A DNA stretch of 64,000 bases, from assembly GCA_003439945.1 (NCBI GenBank), contig QVRM01001367.1, positions 174,501 to 238,500 of the forward strand, read 5' to 3'. Below, piece after piece: positions 47,030-57,414 of the stretch (within the stretch, counting starts at the first letter, position 1; each line of letters begins with the position of its first letter). The DNA is from Dermanyssus gallinae. Lineage: Eukaryota; Arthropoda; Arachnida; Mesostigmata; Dermanyssidae. The notes beneath the pieces are model-generated. The model searched no databases. It had not been told where the DNA came from and saw only the letters and a list, made by a program, of their open reading frames with translations. A program made the translations under genes and the position numbers.

Positions 47030-48899
47030 CACGGAGAGGTGTGGTAAGGGCGAAGTAGCTACAAAAGCAGTTGCTCTCCGCATCCTTAACAAGCATGACC
47101 TGGTCTAAGCGAACGCTCTCCTTAAGAGACTTCTAAGTAAAGCAGTAGGTCACATATATTTCTGTTCTAGTAGCTCCAAAGGGGTTACTAGCAAACTTGC
47201 AGGGGTACTTGAGAACACAAACAGGTCGACGTGGGCTAGCTTACTCCCGCTGATCATCTCTACCGGTGAGTTTAACGCTACATTGTCTGTGTGTTAAACC
47301 ATCTTGAGGCTATGCACCGCTTCTTAAAGGAACGAGAATCTTAGACTGATCTTACAGTCTGCAAGGCATCGGAGGCGTGAATGATTATTAGGTAGCAAAA
47401 GCCTAAAAAAGAGAATCTCAGCGATCACCACTGCATCACGTTTAGACACATAGAAGCTTGCAGCAAAGAAACTATACGTTATCAAGCCAGGCGACGTGTA
47501 TGACATATAAAGGGTATTGACAAGCCAAAGGAAGCCTGGGAAAGTTTGTTGGAGGATGTCGGAAACAGCAGATGACTTATACAGCCTAGTAAAAAACGCG
47601 CGCTAAAAGGCATCTACCCCCCAAGTTCGACACCCAGCATGAGAACAAAGCCAGTGTTTGGTGGACAAGACCGTTGCCTTGGTTCCTACAGAGTACACGC
47701 GGCACAGGCGTCAGGCGCGAATGAGTAAGTACAACCCCGAGCAAATTCGCCAACTGGCCATCGAGTACAATGGACGAATAACTGCCTGCGAACGGAGATC
47801 ACAGTGGCAAAAGCCAAACGTGTCAAGAAGTCGACGCGGAAAACCAGGCATTTGCTTTTTGTGGTGTTGTTGGATGTAACAAAGGGGTTCGACAGTATTC
47901 CGCGTAAAGTGGTCCTGGAGACGTTTTAGCTAAACCCATAATATCTGGTGAATCTCACTATGGTTGACGAAACCGACCTCCCTGTGCTCCGCACCTAGGG
48001 GGTGAAATGCAAGGAGGAGGCAATGAGTGATTGTAAATATATTTACGTCTTCTGGCTACTAAGGGCGAAAAGAACAGGATCCCCGCAAGGGGATCACGAC
48101 GCAGCGCTCGATGAGGTGAAGCAGGCCCAGGAACGTTTAGCGACGTGTAAAGCCACAGGGCCTGATGAAATTACTCTTGAGTAGCCAAGTTCTTCGTAGA
48201 AAAATAACCGGAGATATCCTGGCAACTCGTAAACAGGCTGCTAAGAGAGAGAACCATTCCCGGGGTATGGAAGAGGGCTGTGTTGATTTTTGTTTCTAAT
48301 CATGATAGGTGAGTAGGCCCTACCGCTTGATCTGTCTTCTTGACACGATAAGGACGGTAGCGGAGGATGAAACCGTTCAGTGACTCAACGAAAAACTAGA
48401 CACGAGACAGGCCCTCTCGGGCGCTTAATTTAGCCTCAGGCGGAGTCGGTTTACGTTAGGCGCAATAAAGCGAGAGCTGCAGTGGGCGCTCAGAGAAGCC
48501 ACTTGGTCGCGGAAAGTAAGCAGCGTCACTTGTTTCATCATATTAGATGTGCGAAAACCGCGTTTAACGCAGCGAACTAGAGGTGTTCATGGCAGCTCTG
48601 AAAAAGAACCGCATATCGCCATACCTGTGGGGGTGATTTCGTTGCACCTCAACGAGATAGGCCTTGAGACGAGGGGCCCTAGCCTACGCTGACGATCTAG
48701 TCATCGTGGTAACTGCCCGGCGGGAGGAAGCCCTGAACGTAAGGCTAAAGTAAGGTTATAACCTAGATAGAGGCGCACGATCTAAGGCTCACCTCAGGTA
48801 TGACCGAAGCACTCTACCTCATCAGTAGGAAGAACACAAAAGAAATTGGTCGTGACGTCCATCCGGTACACATCTAGCGGCACAAGAAAAAACTTAATA

Positions 48900-49240
48900 T
48901 TTTGTTATTTTTTTATCAGAGGAGTAACTGGAAAATGCGGTTCGCACACGCGGACACCACTGCAGGAAACTCGTCTGCAAGGTTGGGTCGGTAGTGGGGG
49001 GCTCCAACCCACTAAAAACCAGTCATCTCCCCACCCTCCCAACCGACCGAGAATTGCATGTGCAAGTACTTCAAACAATCGGGGGAGGTGTGAGTCTACT
49101 CGTGGCTAAGCTTCTTCAATGGTGCAGGGACTCCTGCATTAGCTTGCAGATGCTGGACAGGTCCCGCTTCTAGCGTATTCGATGTTGGTCCTATTAAAAA
49201 CGTAGTGGAAGCACGTTGCTTCGCCCATACTAGACACGAA
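48900..49240 (-). mobile_element. R1-type tail insertion inside the R1-like element
   Basis: Minus-strand module with outer stem ACTGG/CCAGT (49023-49019 with 48931-48927), TTTTTAGTGGG, a TAGTGGG/CCCACTA hairpin, TGCG-AAC-CGCA and TTTTCC. It ends in an A-rich tail (T-run 48900-48916 on the plus strand). It separates RT pieces that should be adjacent (GTRKN and Y.GV). The right boundary is approximate, and the duplication is too diverged to be sure of. Confidence 0.68.
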
Positions 49241-49599
49241 TCGTGTATTCTGGGGTGTCGTCGATCCATCATAGAGTTTGTTCTGGATATGGGCGAGATC
49301 AGCTAACCCACGCTTTGTAGAAGGAAAAGTCCGGCAGGTATCTCGAACTTCCACTAGACTGATGCCCGGGGAAGAGGGAGCGTCACAAGCCAAAATAGGG
49401 CTCCTGGGAACGGTGACACGATCTATCGCATTAGATGCGGCTTCGATCTGGGCCGATATGGCGTTCCGGGAGCCAAGAACCGGCCAAAGCTTCGCTCGAT
49501 CCAGAGGACAATGGCCATAAGGTGAGTCGGACATACCGTACAGCTTTGTCTGGGGCCGTCATAGTTCGACCTAGAAAGCTTCCCCGGATGGTGCTAAAT

Positions 49600-49650
49600 G
49601 CCAGCGACGCATATGCACCACGCATTCCCGAAACCTCCCATTATAAAATG
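49600..49650 (+). repeat. Fragment of the R1-type tail module
   Basis: GACGCATATGCACCACGCATT followed by CCCGAAACCTCCC matches the 3' end of the module at 3168-3308. It ends in ATTATAAAATG rather than a clean poly(A). Confidence 0.65.
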
Positions 49651-49734
49651 TTGATAATTATAGACACAGTCCACGGCAACTCAGCGAAATGACACAATAT
49701 TAGGTAATTACGACTAACAATAAGTTGGCCGGCT

Positions 49735-49945
49735 GATTGTCTATATTTTGATTTCTCAAAGGCATTTGATAGACTAAACCATGCAAAACACGTGCACAAA
49801 CTTAGGTACTTGAATACTAAAAATCACTCTATATCATGGATTACTAGTTATCATTAGTTTTGTGCTCGCGTCAACAATACTATTTAAGTTTTATGCCGAT
49901 GATGTAACCTATATGGGCCCTCCAGCATCGTAACTGCAAAGCAGA
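49735..49945 (+). mobile_element. L2/CR1-like reverse transcriptase relic with motif B deleted
   Basis: Motif A reads DCLYFDFSKAFDRLNHAKHV (about 49737-49797), followed by KLRYLNTKNHSISWI. After a stop comes motif C LFKFYADDVTYMG (about 49882-49918). The stretch that should hold motif B (about 40-60 codons) is missing, so A and C are too close. L2/CR1 assignment is by the DFSKAFDRLNH pattern. Confidence 0.72.
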
Positions 49946-50250
49946 GCAGATTATTACTATGTACAAGCGTGTTTTAGTTTCATGAAATATATCCAAATAT
50001 TAACAATCTTAAAAGCGGTAACACAATATCCTCAAAATAAATTGCGGATGGCCAGAATACTGAGAACACTTAAGGCAGACATTTTTGTACGATACAAACG
50101 TGAAATTACAGTTGTATGAAACTTGCAAACGATTTGTAAAATTTAAATATTGTCAATCGTGTCCCCCTTTTGACAAAAAAAAGTGTTCTTAAATTTAATT
50201 AAATGATTCAATTGTACGGAGAGTGGTTTTTGAGAGTGCTACACTACACT

Positions 50251-50287
<37 letters not shown>

Positions 50288-50529
50288 GCGCATTATGCAA
50301 GCATGTGATGAGTGCCTGAGGTGCCGAGGTATGGTGCAGATTAAACACAGAGTAACCTTACTGGTAAATGATGTTGCATTGGCATCGCTTTCGGCACGTG
50401 TGCTCCGGGTCATCGGCTGCCATCGGTTCAGCCCAGATCTTTCGTCTCGCTTTCCATGCAGCGCTGATAGGCTGGCGTTACCATCCACTCTTCTGCCAAC
50501 AAAACACCCGTGTCCACAGTCACGCGTCA
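49946..50529. other. No recognisable gene; (TA)n at 50258-50284
   Basis: AT-rich left half, then GC-richer sequence to the target duplication at 50530. A 122-codon frame crosses the TA tract and has no motif. Confidence 0.4.
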
Positions 50530-50541
50530 AACGCTTAGTTA

Positions 50542-51163
50542 AATTACTTTTTATGTTAGCACTTTGGAGTGAACAATTGTCTCCGCGTTAACGTGTGGTT
50601 ACGGGTTATCTAACTCGGGATTAGCCCCGTTCAACAATGTGCCCCGAACAGATACTGCGTTTCCTCGTTGGATGTCAAGAGACAGCCGCTGACGCAAAAA
50701 TTCCGATGCTCTTGAGTCTCCCGTGGAGAGGTTAAGGCTTCTACCCACGCGCTGAATCAACTTCAACGCTAAGCGGGCCTGGTCCTCCCATTGTTTCAAA
50801 AGCCAACGGACAAAATTGGTGCGGATAACTAACGCCTGAGTATTTTCTACATTTGTTAGCCTCTGCTAACCATGACCTGCCTGGTCCGCACCTGCACCGA
50901 CCATCGAAGGGGCTAATGAGTCAGTTACAGTTGCGTCCCAAACAAGCATGCGACTACGCTCAAAGGGGGTTAGAGTAAAACCGTCAGACCTTTTTCCGTC
51001 ATCTCTGGATAAACCCGGAGGTTCTAGTACGCACGGAAAGCCGCAGATCTTAGTGCTCGACTGACAGTGCCATTTAATGCCGAGTGGCGTGCTCTTCGGC
51101 CTGCACTTAAGGCGCATGACAAGCCATGATGCGCCAAAGCGTCTACAAGGTAACCACAACGAC
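50542..51163 (-). mobile_element. R2-like 3' end, 622 bp, with 12-bp target duplication
   Basis: AACGCTTAGTTA flanks it at 50530-50541 and 51164-51175. The minus strand opens inside the zinc finger, CRCGYLVDALAHHGLSC (about 51155-51105), keeping all three Cys and the His. After a frameshift come LEPPGLSRDDGKRSDGFTL (the PD pair is SD here) and MLVWDATVTDSLAPS with the second nuclease Asp. Near the end come RQRLSLDIQRGNAVSV (50690-50645) and a stop. There is no poly(A); the 3' end is ACATAAAAAGTAATTT. In the R2 group this finger and nuclease bind and cut DNA. Confidence 0.88.
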
Positions 51164-51175
51164 AACGCTTAGTTA

Positions 51176-51948
51176 CATGCGTGCGTATAGTATAAAATCC
51201 TACGCATTACAGTATATTTGACTTTACATACACGCATATGTACATGTGCTGCGTATTTACATAGCATGCAGGTCTTCTAAGCACTATCCTCTCGCCTAGT
51301 ATTTTTATATATTGATGCATCATGGTTTAAATGTCAATATACACTAAGTGCCTGTTTAGCGTGCTAATCTAATTAACTAACATATTAGGTTTTTTCACAT
51401 TCAAAATTCGAGGTGGTATTGCGCTTTCAAGTATCTTCTCTCCAACGGACTATCATTGATCTCGGTAAGGGCACTAAGCATTCTCATTAACAAAAACAGA
51501 AAGTATGCAGCTAGATTTTGGATGTATATTCTATGTTTTACAAATAAAACTGAGAAAAAGGAACCCAAATGTTATCCTGATTAAATCCTTTGTGCTCTTG
51601 TTTGCTATTTTTAGCTAGATTGATGTCAAAAATAATTAATAATATGTTTGCAGGTAGTTTCAAAGCAAATTTGCTACTTTGTTTTAATCGAATCACTATA
51701 TATATAGCATCCTGATGGCCAAGAAAGTCGAAAAAATCTAAAAACAATTAGCGGCCCGAGCACAATTTTTCTAGACATCTGGGTTTAGTCTGATCAATTT
51801 GCAAAGATTCCGGATTAGCAAGGTTGCCAGTTGCCTGTGCGGCTCACAGTGTTCTGAAATATTCATAGGCAAGTATTCCTCTTGGGGTCCCCGCACCCTG
51901 CATAAAATGATAACGCCTTAAATATAGACTCTGTTTTGGTGGCATATG

Positions 51949-51952
<4 letters not shown>
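51176..51952. other. No recognisable gene
   Basis: AT-rich, frames below 70 codons. Confidence 0.45.

Positions 51953-52008
<56 letters not shown>
51953..52008. repeat. (TA)n microsatellite
   Basis: About 56 bases of alternating TA, followed within 100 bases by a short (TG)n run. Confidence 0.97.
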
Positions 52009-52012
<4 letters not shown>

Positions 52013-52139
52013 ACTTGCAGTATAGTTTATGTCCTATGAGACATACACATATTCATTCCATATGTGTGTGTGTCTGTGTGTGTCACAAATGCAGTGCTGC
52101 TTTTTCCAGACACTGCATTGGTATGAATATGTGACAGGT

Positions 52140-53488
52140 GTCTTGAGCGAGAACTTTTAGCCTACGTTCATGGCGCAAATTTAATTTTACAGCGCCCGCC
52201 CGACTACCCTAGGTGACAGCAGACTAGGTGTCACTCACTAGGCAGCCACGCTCGATTCAGAGGTCGCGCGCCGCTCCCGACTGACTCGGCTGCTCGTGTC
52301 CTGGGGCCAACAGTCTTACTGAGTCTTAGTAGCGGCAGAGTCCCGAGCTTTGACACTGGCCGACCAGTACCAACCTAAGCTAGCGACATGGACAGACAGA
52401 CAGACAGCCAGACCCACAGAGAGAGAGAGAGATCGAGGGGTTGGTTGCGGGGTGGCGGTGTTTAATGACGCGTCGAGACGCAGACGCCGTGATTTATGGC
52501 TTCTCGTGTCGGAACGACGCAGGCGGTCTTGGCGAGTGTGTGCGGCATTTTATTTGCTCTCGTTCCGTGGTCACGGTGATATTCCGAATTGTGAATGCTA
52601 TAAAAGGGGGAAAATGCGAAATTATGATCACGTTCGTCGTTACAATTGTTGATACACTCCTTGATATACGAGGCTACGAACGCAAACAGATTCACAGCCT
52701 GGGCTTCTGGTCATGTGTCCCCGCCCCAACTGACCATATTTCTAGCCACCTACATTTGTTCACACACAGGCACGGGGGGAATAGGGCAGTACGGGAGGTC
52801 AGTATTCACCAACCAGTAGTGTGAGTTGCGACATACTAGAAATAAATGCAAGATAAAAACAGTCGCCTGCCTCTACGCTTTTCAAACGAGTTCACTGCTG
52901 AATTTAGTACACTCTCAGGGTCTACCTACTCGAGCACTATTGTATAGGGATCGGAATCTAAACTGTTAGGGATAAGGCAATGGGATTCCAATGTTGATCG
53001 TGCTGTTAGGCATAATTTGGTTGTTGCTGCCACAACTCTCCGTGATGCTGCCGTCTTTACATATTACAACAACGGCCATGGCAATGCTTATCCTAATATT
53101 GCAATTGCCGTTATTAATTTGTATTAAAATTAAATGTATGATTAAAATAAACTCAGTAAAAACAGTGGAAACAGCCAGGTCTTCGGCACCTAGCGCGATG
53201 CACAGGTGATAAAAACAATGATTAAAAACAACTGAACTGTAGAATTGTTCTTAAACTGGTTCAAGGTTGAACAAATAAAAATTCCTATATGTTGCAATTC
53301 AAAATGTATTTTCAATAAATTTGTGTAATGCCAAGGAGCCATAGTGTGATTTTATGGTGTGGAGATCTACGAGATCTCAAGGAACTATTTTACCTTCAAA
53401 TGCAAGTAAATATCTATATTATTATTATTATTAGTAGAATAGTAGAAATATAAACGCGTCTTAAGGTAGATTTAAAAACGAATCTGAG
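52140..53488. other. GC-rich unique-looking stretch with a possible TATA box
   Basis: From 52190 to 52830 the GC content rises, with simple runs ACAGACAGACAGAC and GAGAGAGAGAG near 52390-52430. TATAAAAG at 52599-52606 is a fair TATA box on the plus strand. Overlapping frames of 100 and 127 codons show no motif. It could be a promoter or first-exon region of a host gene. To the right, 52850-53488 is AT-rich and empty. Confidence 0.3.
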
Positions 53489-54116
53489 CTAAATGTTAGT
53501 CTGCCCGAACATGCGCCAGGAGTACGACAAAACCAGATTTAAAGTGCCCTTGGCAGATGAATGAAGACAATGGGCGACGACAAAGGCCCGTCTGCGGTGG
53601 TCTGGCGAAGAATTTCTTTTGTGCCGCAACGTTGCGTTACCCTCGGCTACGCTGATGACTTTTGCAAAGTAATTGCCTTCGAAGCGACAGGATTTGTGCT
53701 TATTGTTCACAGGGCACGCCTACACCTGTTCGTATGGACTGTGCTGTTCGACTAGTTTTACTGGAAAGAAGCTCTCTAAAAATCGGCGACGGCTCACTCC
53801 CATATATATATATATATATATATATTTGTGTGCAGGATTTCTCGTATGGGGGAGTACTTGAAGCATGGTTTGCGAATATATCGTGATACAGTAGATGGTG
53901 TCATAATAAGCGTATGCGCACTTATAAGAGAGTACTATGATAATGAGACAACTAGTGTGGAACAAGGTTCAGGACTTTTAAACTCTGTCTTTGATCTGGC
54001 GGGCTTTGTCTAAGCGTCCCCTGCGTATGGGGCTAGGGCATATGACCGACTGGGACTCGCAAGAAGCGTAGTAGTTGTTGTCGATCGGCGTGACTCATAT
54101 GCAAGTTTTCTTACCA

Positions 54117-54118
<2 letters not shown>

Positions 54119-54149
<31 letters not shown>
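54119..54149. repeat. (TA)n microsatellite in putative intron
   Basis: Alternating TA tract just downstream (minus strand) of the donor site at 54196. Confidence 0.95.
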
Positions 54150-54154
<5 letters not shown>

Positions 54155-54196
54155 TACATATATCTATATATATTACGTGCACATATAGTAACTTAC

Positions 54197-54303
54197 TCCA
54201 GATGTCCTTGAAGTCCTTGTGATTTTTGAAAGCTTCAAGAGCGTTTTTCGCACCCATGCCACCTTTGAACTGTGAGTCAGTCACAATGCGCTGAACGTCA
54301 TAT
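54197..54303 (-). CDS. Putative host gene, exon 2 (107 bp)
   Basis: On the minus strand a pyrimidine-rich acceptor (TATTCTTTTAG) ends at 54304 and a textbook donor (GTAAGT) begins at 54196. The exon between encodes YDVQRIVTDSQFKGGMGAKN followed by ALEAFKNHKDFKDIW with no stop. Joined to exon 1 it keeps frame: the Lys codon is split AA|A, and exon 1 ends in ..YA. No retroelement motif is present, and the charged helical composition looks like a normal protein. Later exons would lie below 54119, but I could not identify one. Function unknown. Confidence 0.62.
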
Positions 54304-54620
54304 CTAAAAGAATACGTTGAAGACCAAATGACAACGCACATATGAATCGCGTTCAATTTTAGAATGAAAAGCGCCACTATCGCTGCTATTAATGTTAGTC
54401 CGCTCAGCACTACAAAAGGAAATCCATTATTGCATACATTGCGGCGGGCATCGGAGCGCACACCGGCGAAAAGCCACAAGGCTATGCAAGGAAGGCTCTT
54501 AGATGTTGGCATGCACAGCATGTGATAGCGCATAATGAAGTGCAGGCAGATCATGACAACGCTAGAGGAAAGGCGGGAAGAGCGGACATGGGGGCATTTT
54601 CACTGCGTGGAGTCCCGTAC
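54304..54620 (-). other. Putative intron of the host gene
   Basis: Starts GTACGG at 54620 and ends TTTTAG at 54304 on the minus strand. 317 bp, with stops in the frame of exon 1. Confidence 0.55.
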
Positions 54621-54862
54621 TTAGCATATTCCTGCTTGTAGTGCATTCCAATAATGCGCCACGCGTCGTCCTGGAGACAGCGAAGAACGTTGACAGCCTT
54701 GATGTCTTCGCCGTTGTCTGGTAACTGTTTGATCTGTTGAAGGAACTCGTTCACATCAACGACGGCCAAACGCACAGCCGGAAACAGCACACAGACGACC
54801 GAGATCAGCAAGAGCGAAGCAGCAGCCGGAGCAGCAGCCGCAGCAGGACCAGGAAGCAGCAC
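54621..54862 (-). CDS. Putative host gene, exon 1, possibly secreted protein
   Basis: The minus-strand frame runs from about 54862 to a GT donor at 54620. It starts with an alanine/leucine-rich hydrophobic stretch (SLLLISVVCVLFPAV) that looks like a signal peptide core, then VDVNEFLQQIKQLPDNGEDI and KAVNVLRCLQDDAWRIIG, ending HYKQEYA. With exon 2 this suggests a small secreted helical protein. The start is unresolved: the first codon of the open stretch is GTG, an in-frame TGA lies a few codons upstream and no in-frame ATG is visible. ATG codons slightly upstream are in another frame. A missing upstream exon, a lost start or a sequencing error are all possible. I do not recognise the family. 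Confidence 0.55.
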
Positions 54863-54869
54863 ACGAGTT

Positions 54870-55375
54870 ACCTCGGTGCAACGTCACTGACGTCATGGCC
54901 CGCATTCAGCAGTCAACAGCGGCTACGTCTTGCCTCTCTCTAATGGAACCTGCCGGAGAGCGAACTCGACGTGCGTACGGACTTTTGCAAGCCCCTTCTT
55001 CTCACACTCACGTGTACACGGCATCTACCAGCGAACAGGCACACAGATAGACAGACCAGAGCGAGACACAGCGCGCAAGCACGTCGGGCTGGCACGACGT
55101 CTCAACGCGTGGCGTCACTTTGGCAAACTTTGATCTAACGAACTAATAAATAGCTAGCATCTAGCTAGCAGACGCTGGCTTCACTGATAGCCAAGCCGCT
55201 GCCAGTCAACCAATCGTCGAGTTTGTTACACTGATATTTGTAGTCAAGCGGATAATTAGCATCTCCCTCTCGCATTCCACCTTCATTGTCGTCAGCGTCG
55301 CGTGTCTCTCGCGTGGCTTTATAAAACACACCGATCAATCAATTGATCACTTCTTTCCGTCCTCCTGCCATATAT
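54870..55375 (-). promoter_or_regulatory. Possible promoter/5' region of the host gene
   Basis: A minus-strand TATAAA sits at 55318-55323, about 460 bases upstream of the open frame, in moderately GC-rich unique sequence. A GTGAGT donor-like site occurs at about 55016-55011, so a short untranslated first exon is possible. This is weak evidence. Confidence 0.25.

Positions 55376-55442
<67 letters not shown>
55376..55442. repeat. (TA)n microsatellite
   Basis: About 65 bases of alternating TA. Confidence 0.97.
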
Positions 55443-55446
<4 letters not shown>

Positions 55447-57373
55447 TTAGTCGCCAACTGTTCCGTGTTGTCAGGCTACGTGGGTCTCGTTAACTTACAA
55501 TGATGAATGCAACAGAGGAGCGAGTGGCGGCTAGGTGAGACAGCGCGTCATTCCGAACGCCATCACTGTCAGCCTATTCAACCTTCTCTGATCACGACTT
55601 TGCGTGGTCTCCTTGGGCAGCTGATGAGCTAAACAACGCTAACATTTCATGGAACATTCGCGAGCCAACCTATCGATGATCGGCTGGCGGCGGCACGACG
55701 ACGACAACGACGGCGGGAAAAACATAGCCAGGCCTGACGTGACGACTTCGGCCTCCCATCTCTGCCGTTGCTGTTCTCTGTACTCACAGTGGAACAACCA
55801 ACAGCAGTCTGTAATCGTGGCCGGTGTTCGCGGCAGATCACCTAAAATGGCTCATGACGCCGACACAAGCTGCTCACTGATCCTACGAGTCAGGCCAGGC
55901 AGACAACGGTTGACGGACTCCTGTATCTACCTTTTCTATCCTAGCGTCTCTATTAGATGCCCTTTACTTCCCAAAACCAATGGACTGCAGTTTTACCCCT
56001 GCAGTTTACCTGCACAAATGATGCTTTGTACGGAGATAGGCGGTCGTCACGTTGAGTGGATTCGTACGATTTCGACAATACGCACACTTGGAGGCTCGAA
56101 ACTACGTTGCGTGTTCGCCGGGAGGGGGGGGGGGACATTTTGGCTGTAGTCTGCAAGTGGTGCGAGTTTAGCTATTCAGCTGTTCAGTAAGCGGTCGTTA
56201 CAAACAATTACGGTAATCTCTGTCGAGGTCCCTTTTGTCGTCACGCCAAGCGACTACTGTTGCTGGGGCCACTGATGTTCAGACAAAGGATAGCCAAGCA
56301 AGGCCTGGCCACCTCGGAAGACTCAACGGCATCATTTTATCTTGAAGCTTCCACCCTGCTAGACGTCGCACTTGGATTGTCTAAGATTATCACTGTGCGA
56401 ACTGAGTTAGTTTTTCTTTTGCAACGTTGTTACGAGTCATGTGCACGATTGCCACAGCTATAATGCGGATAAGATCTTTTCCAAAACGAATTTGCAGGCC
56501 TCGAGTGTGATGTTTACTCCGGCACCTTAACCCCAAAAATGCAAACGCACAATGACCGGCATGGGCAGCAGGGCATTTCTGATTTGAGATGTAAGCTCGT
56601 TTCGACCTCACGACGTAAAAACGTCTTCGCATATCTTGTAGATGCTAAAAGCTACTTCGGCTAAAAGGAAAATCAGTTCATGTGTTTATAGGTATCATAC
56701 CCCTTTATCAAAGCGGCATAGAGCGCGGGCAGGATCGGTAGAGGTAGATGCGTATCGTAAATGCATTCATAAATTACCTAATGCTTTACCTAGATTCGGG
56801 CGTAAAGTTTTCAACGCAGTATCTGCTATTATAGATGTCAAGCATTTTGTGCTGATGACTGAGACTGCCGGCGCCTACACGTAATACTTACTTGCCCTAT
56901 ATCAACTCTCCGAGTGCCGGCGGATTACTCCGATGGTGACAGGCTACGAAAAGCAGAATATTTGGAGCTACCTAGCCAAAGCATTCGATAGCACAAGCTT
57001 CTAGATATAAGATAAACGCTTGATTTTGATAATATGTGAAACTTACTTTTAGAGGCTATTCACAGTTTCGAGCAGTGACGTACTTCTGATGGATACAAAA
57101 TGTAAAACGGTATGTTGAGTACATTTTTTTTTTATTATTTACGAGCCAAAGCAGCTACGTTATCGGTATTAGGAATTTATAATACGCGGCAGCACGAATA
57201 TTATCAAGAAAATGATCTAATCTATAGATAATTGCATTTACTTTACCACATATGACTAACCTGGCCTAGCACGGATCTCTCCGTCCATGTCGGCATCCGC
57301 CACACGCTACAGTGTTCCCGATTTCGTGATCGACTGCAAATGCTGTTGTGGTAGCGTAAATATAATTAAAAAA

Positions 57374-57375
<2 letters not shown>
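55443..57375. other. No recognised gene (about 1.9 kb)
   Basis: From 55480 to 56160 the GC content is raised and a 166-codon plus-strand frame (55649-56149) is open, but it has no motif and includes low-complexity codons, so I do not call it. A G-run lies at 56122-56132. 56160-57375 is AT-rich and empty. Confidence 0.35.

Positions 57376-57409
<34 letters not shown>
57376..57409. repeat. (TA)n microsatellite
   Basis: Alternating TA tract at the 3' end of the R2-like relic. Confidence 0.96.
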
Positions 57410-57411
<2 letters not shown>

Positions 57412-57414
57412 CTT

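Larger units (their letters stand above)
44950..49530 (+). mobile_element. Nearly full-length but decayed R1-like retrotransposon
   Basis: A gag-like ORF1 starts near 45000 and contains HDELKRRLEEITESGTGKTG (about 45195-45260) and ANTVEEILEVIREEWPRK (about 45405-45455). The endonuclease, expected after about 45600, is too decayed to show motifs. The RT begins near 48110: DEVKQAQERLATCKATGPDEI, then REREPFPGYGR, motif C LAYADDLVIVVTARREEAL (about 48680-48735), SSGTRKN, YSGV, then LLGTVTRSIALDAASIWADM (about 49405-49465). The tail insertion at about 48900-49240 falls between SSGTRKN and YSGV. Stops and frameshifts throughout. ORF1 and RT match the relic at 23.2-26.6 kb in order and style. Confidence 0.7.

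Noticed and set aside
49139..49534. 131-codon minus-strand frame
   Set aside because: The plus strand carries the R1-like landmarks LLGTVTRSIALDAASIWADM over the same bases; the minus frame has none.
53561..53755. Plus-strand frame with GYADDF, resembling RT motif C
   Set aside because: No other RT landmark occurs before or after it, and the residues following do not fit any RT family. A chance YADD is likely.
55649..56149. 166-codon plus-strand frame
   Set aside because: No motif, no splice context, and it contains low-complexity and G-run sequence. It is open probably because of raised GC content.
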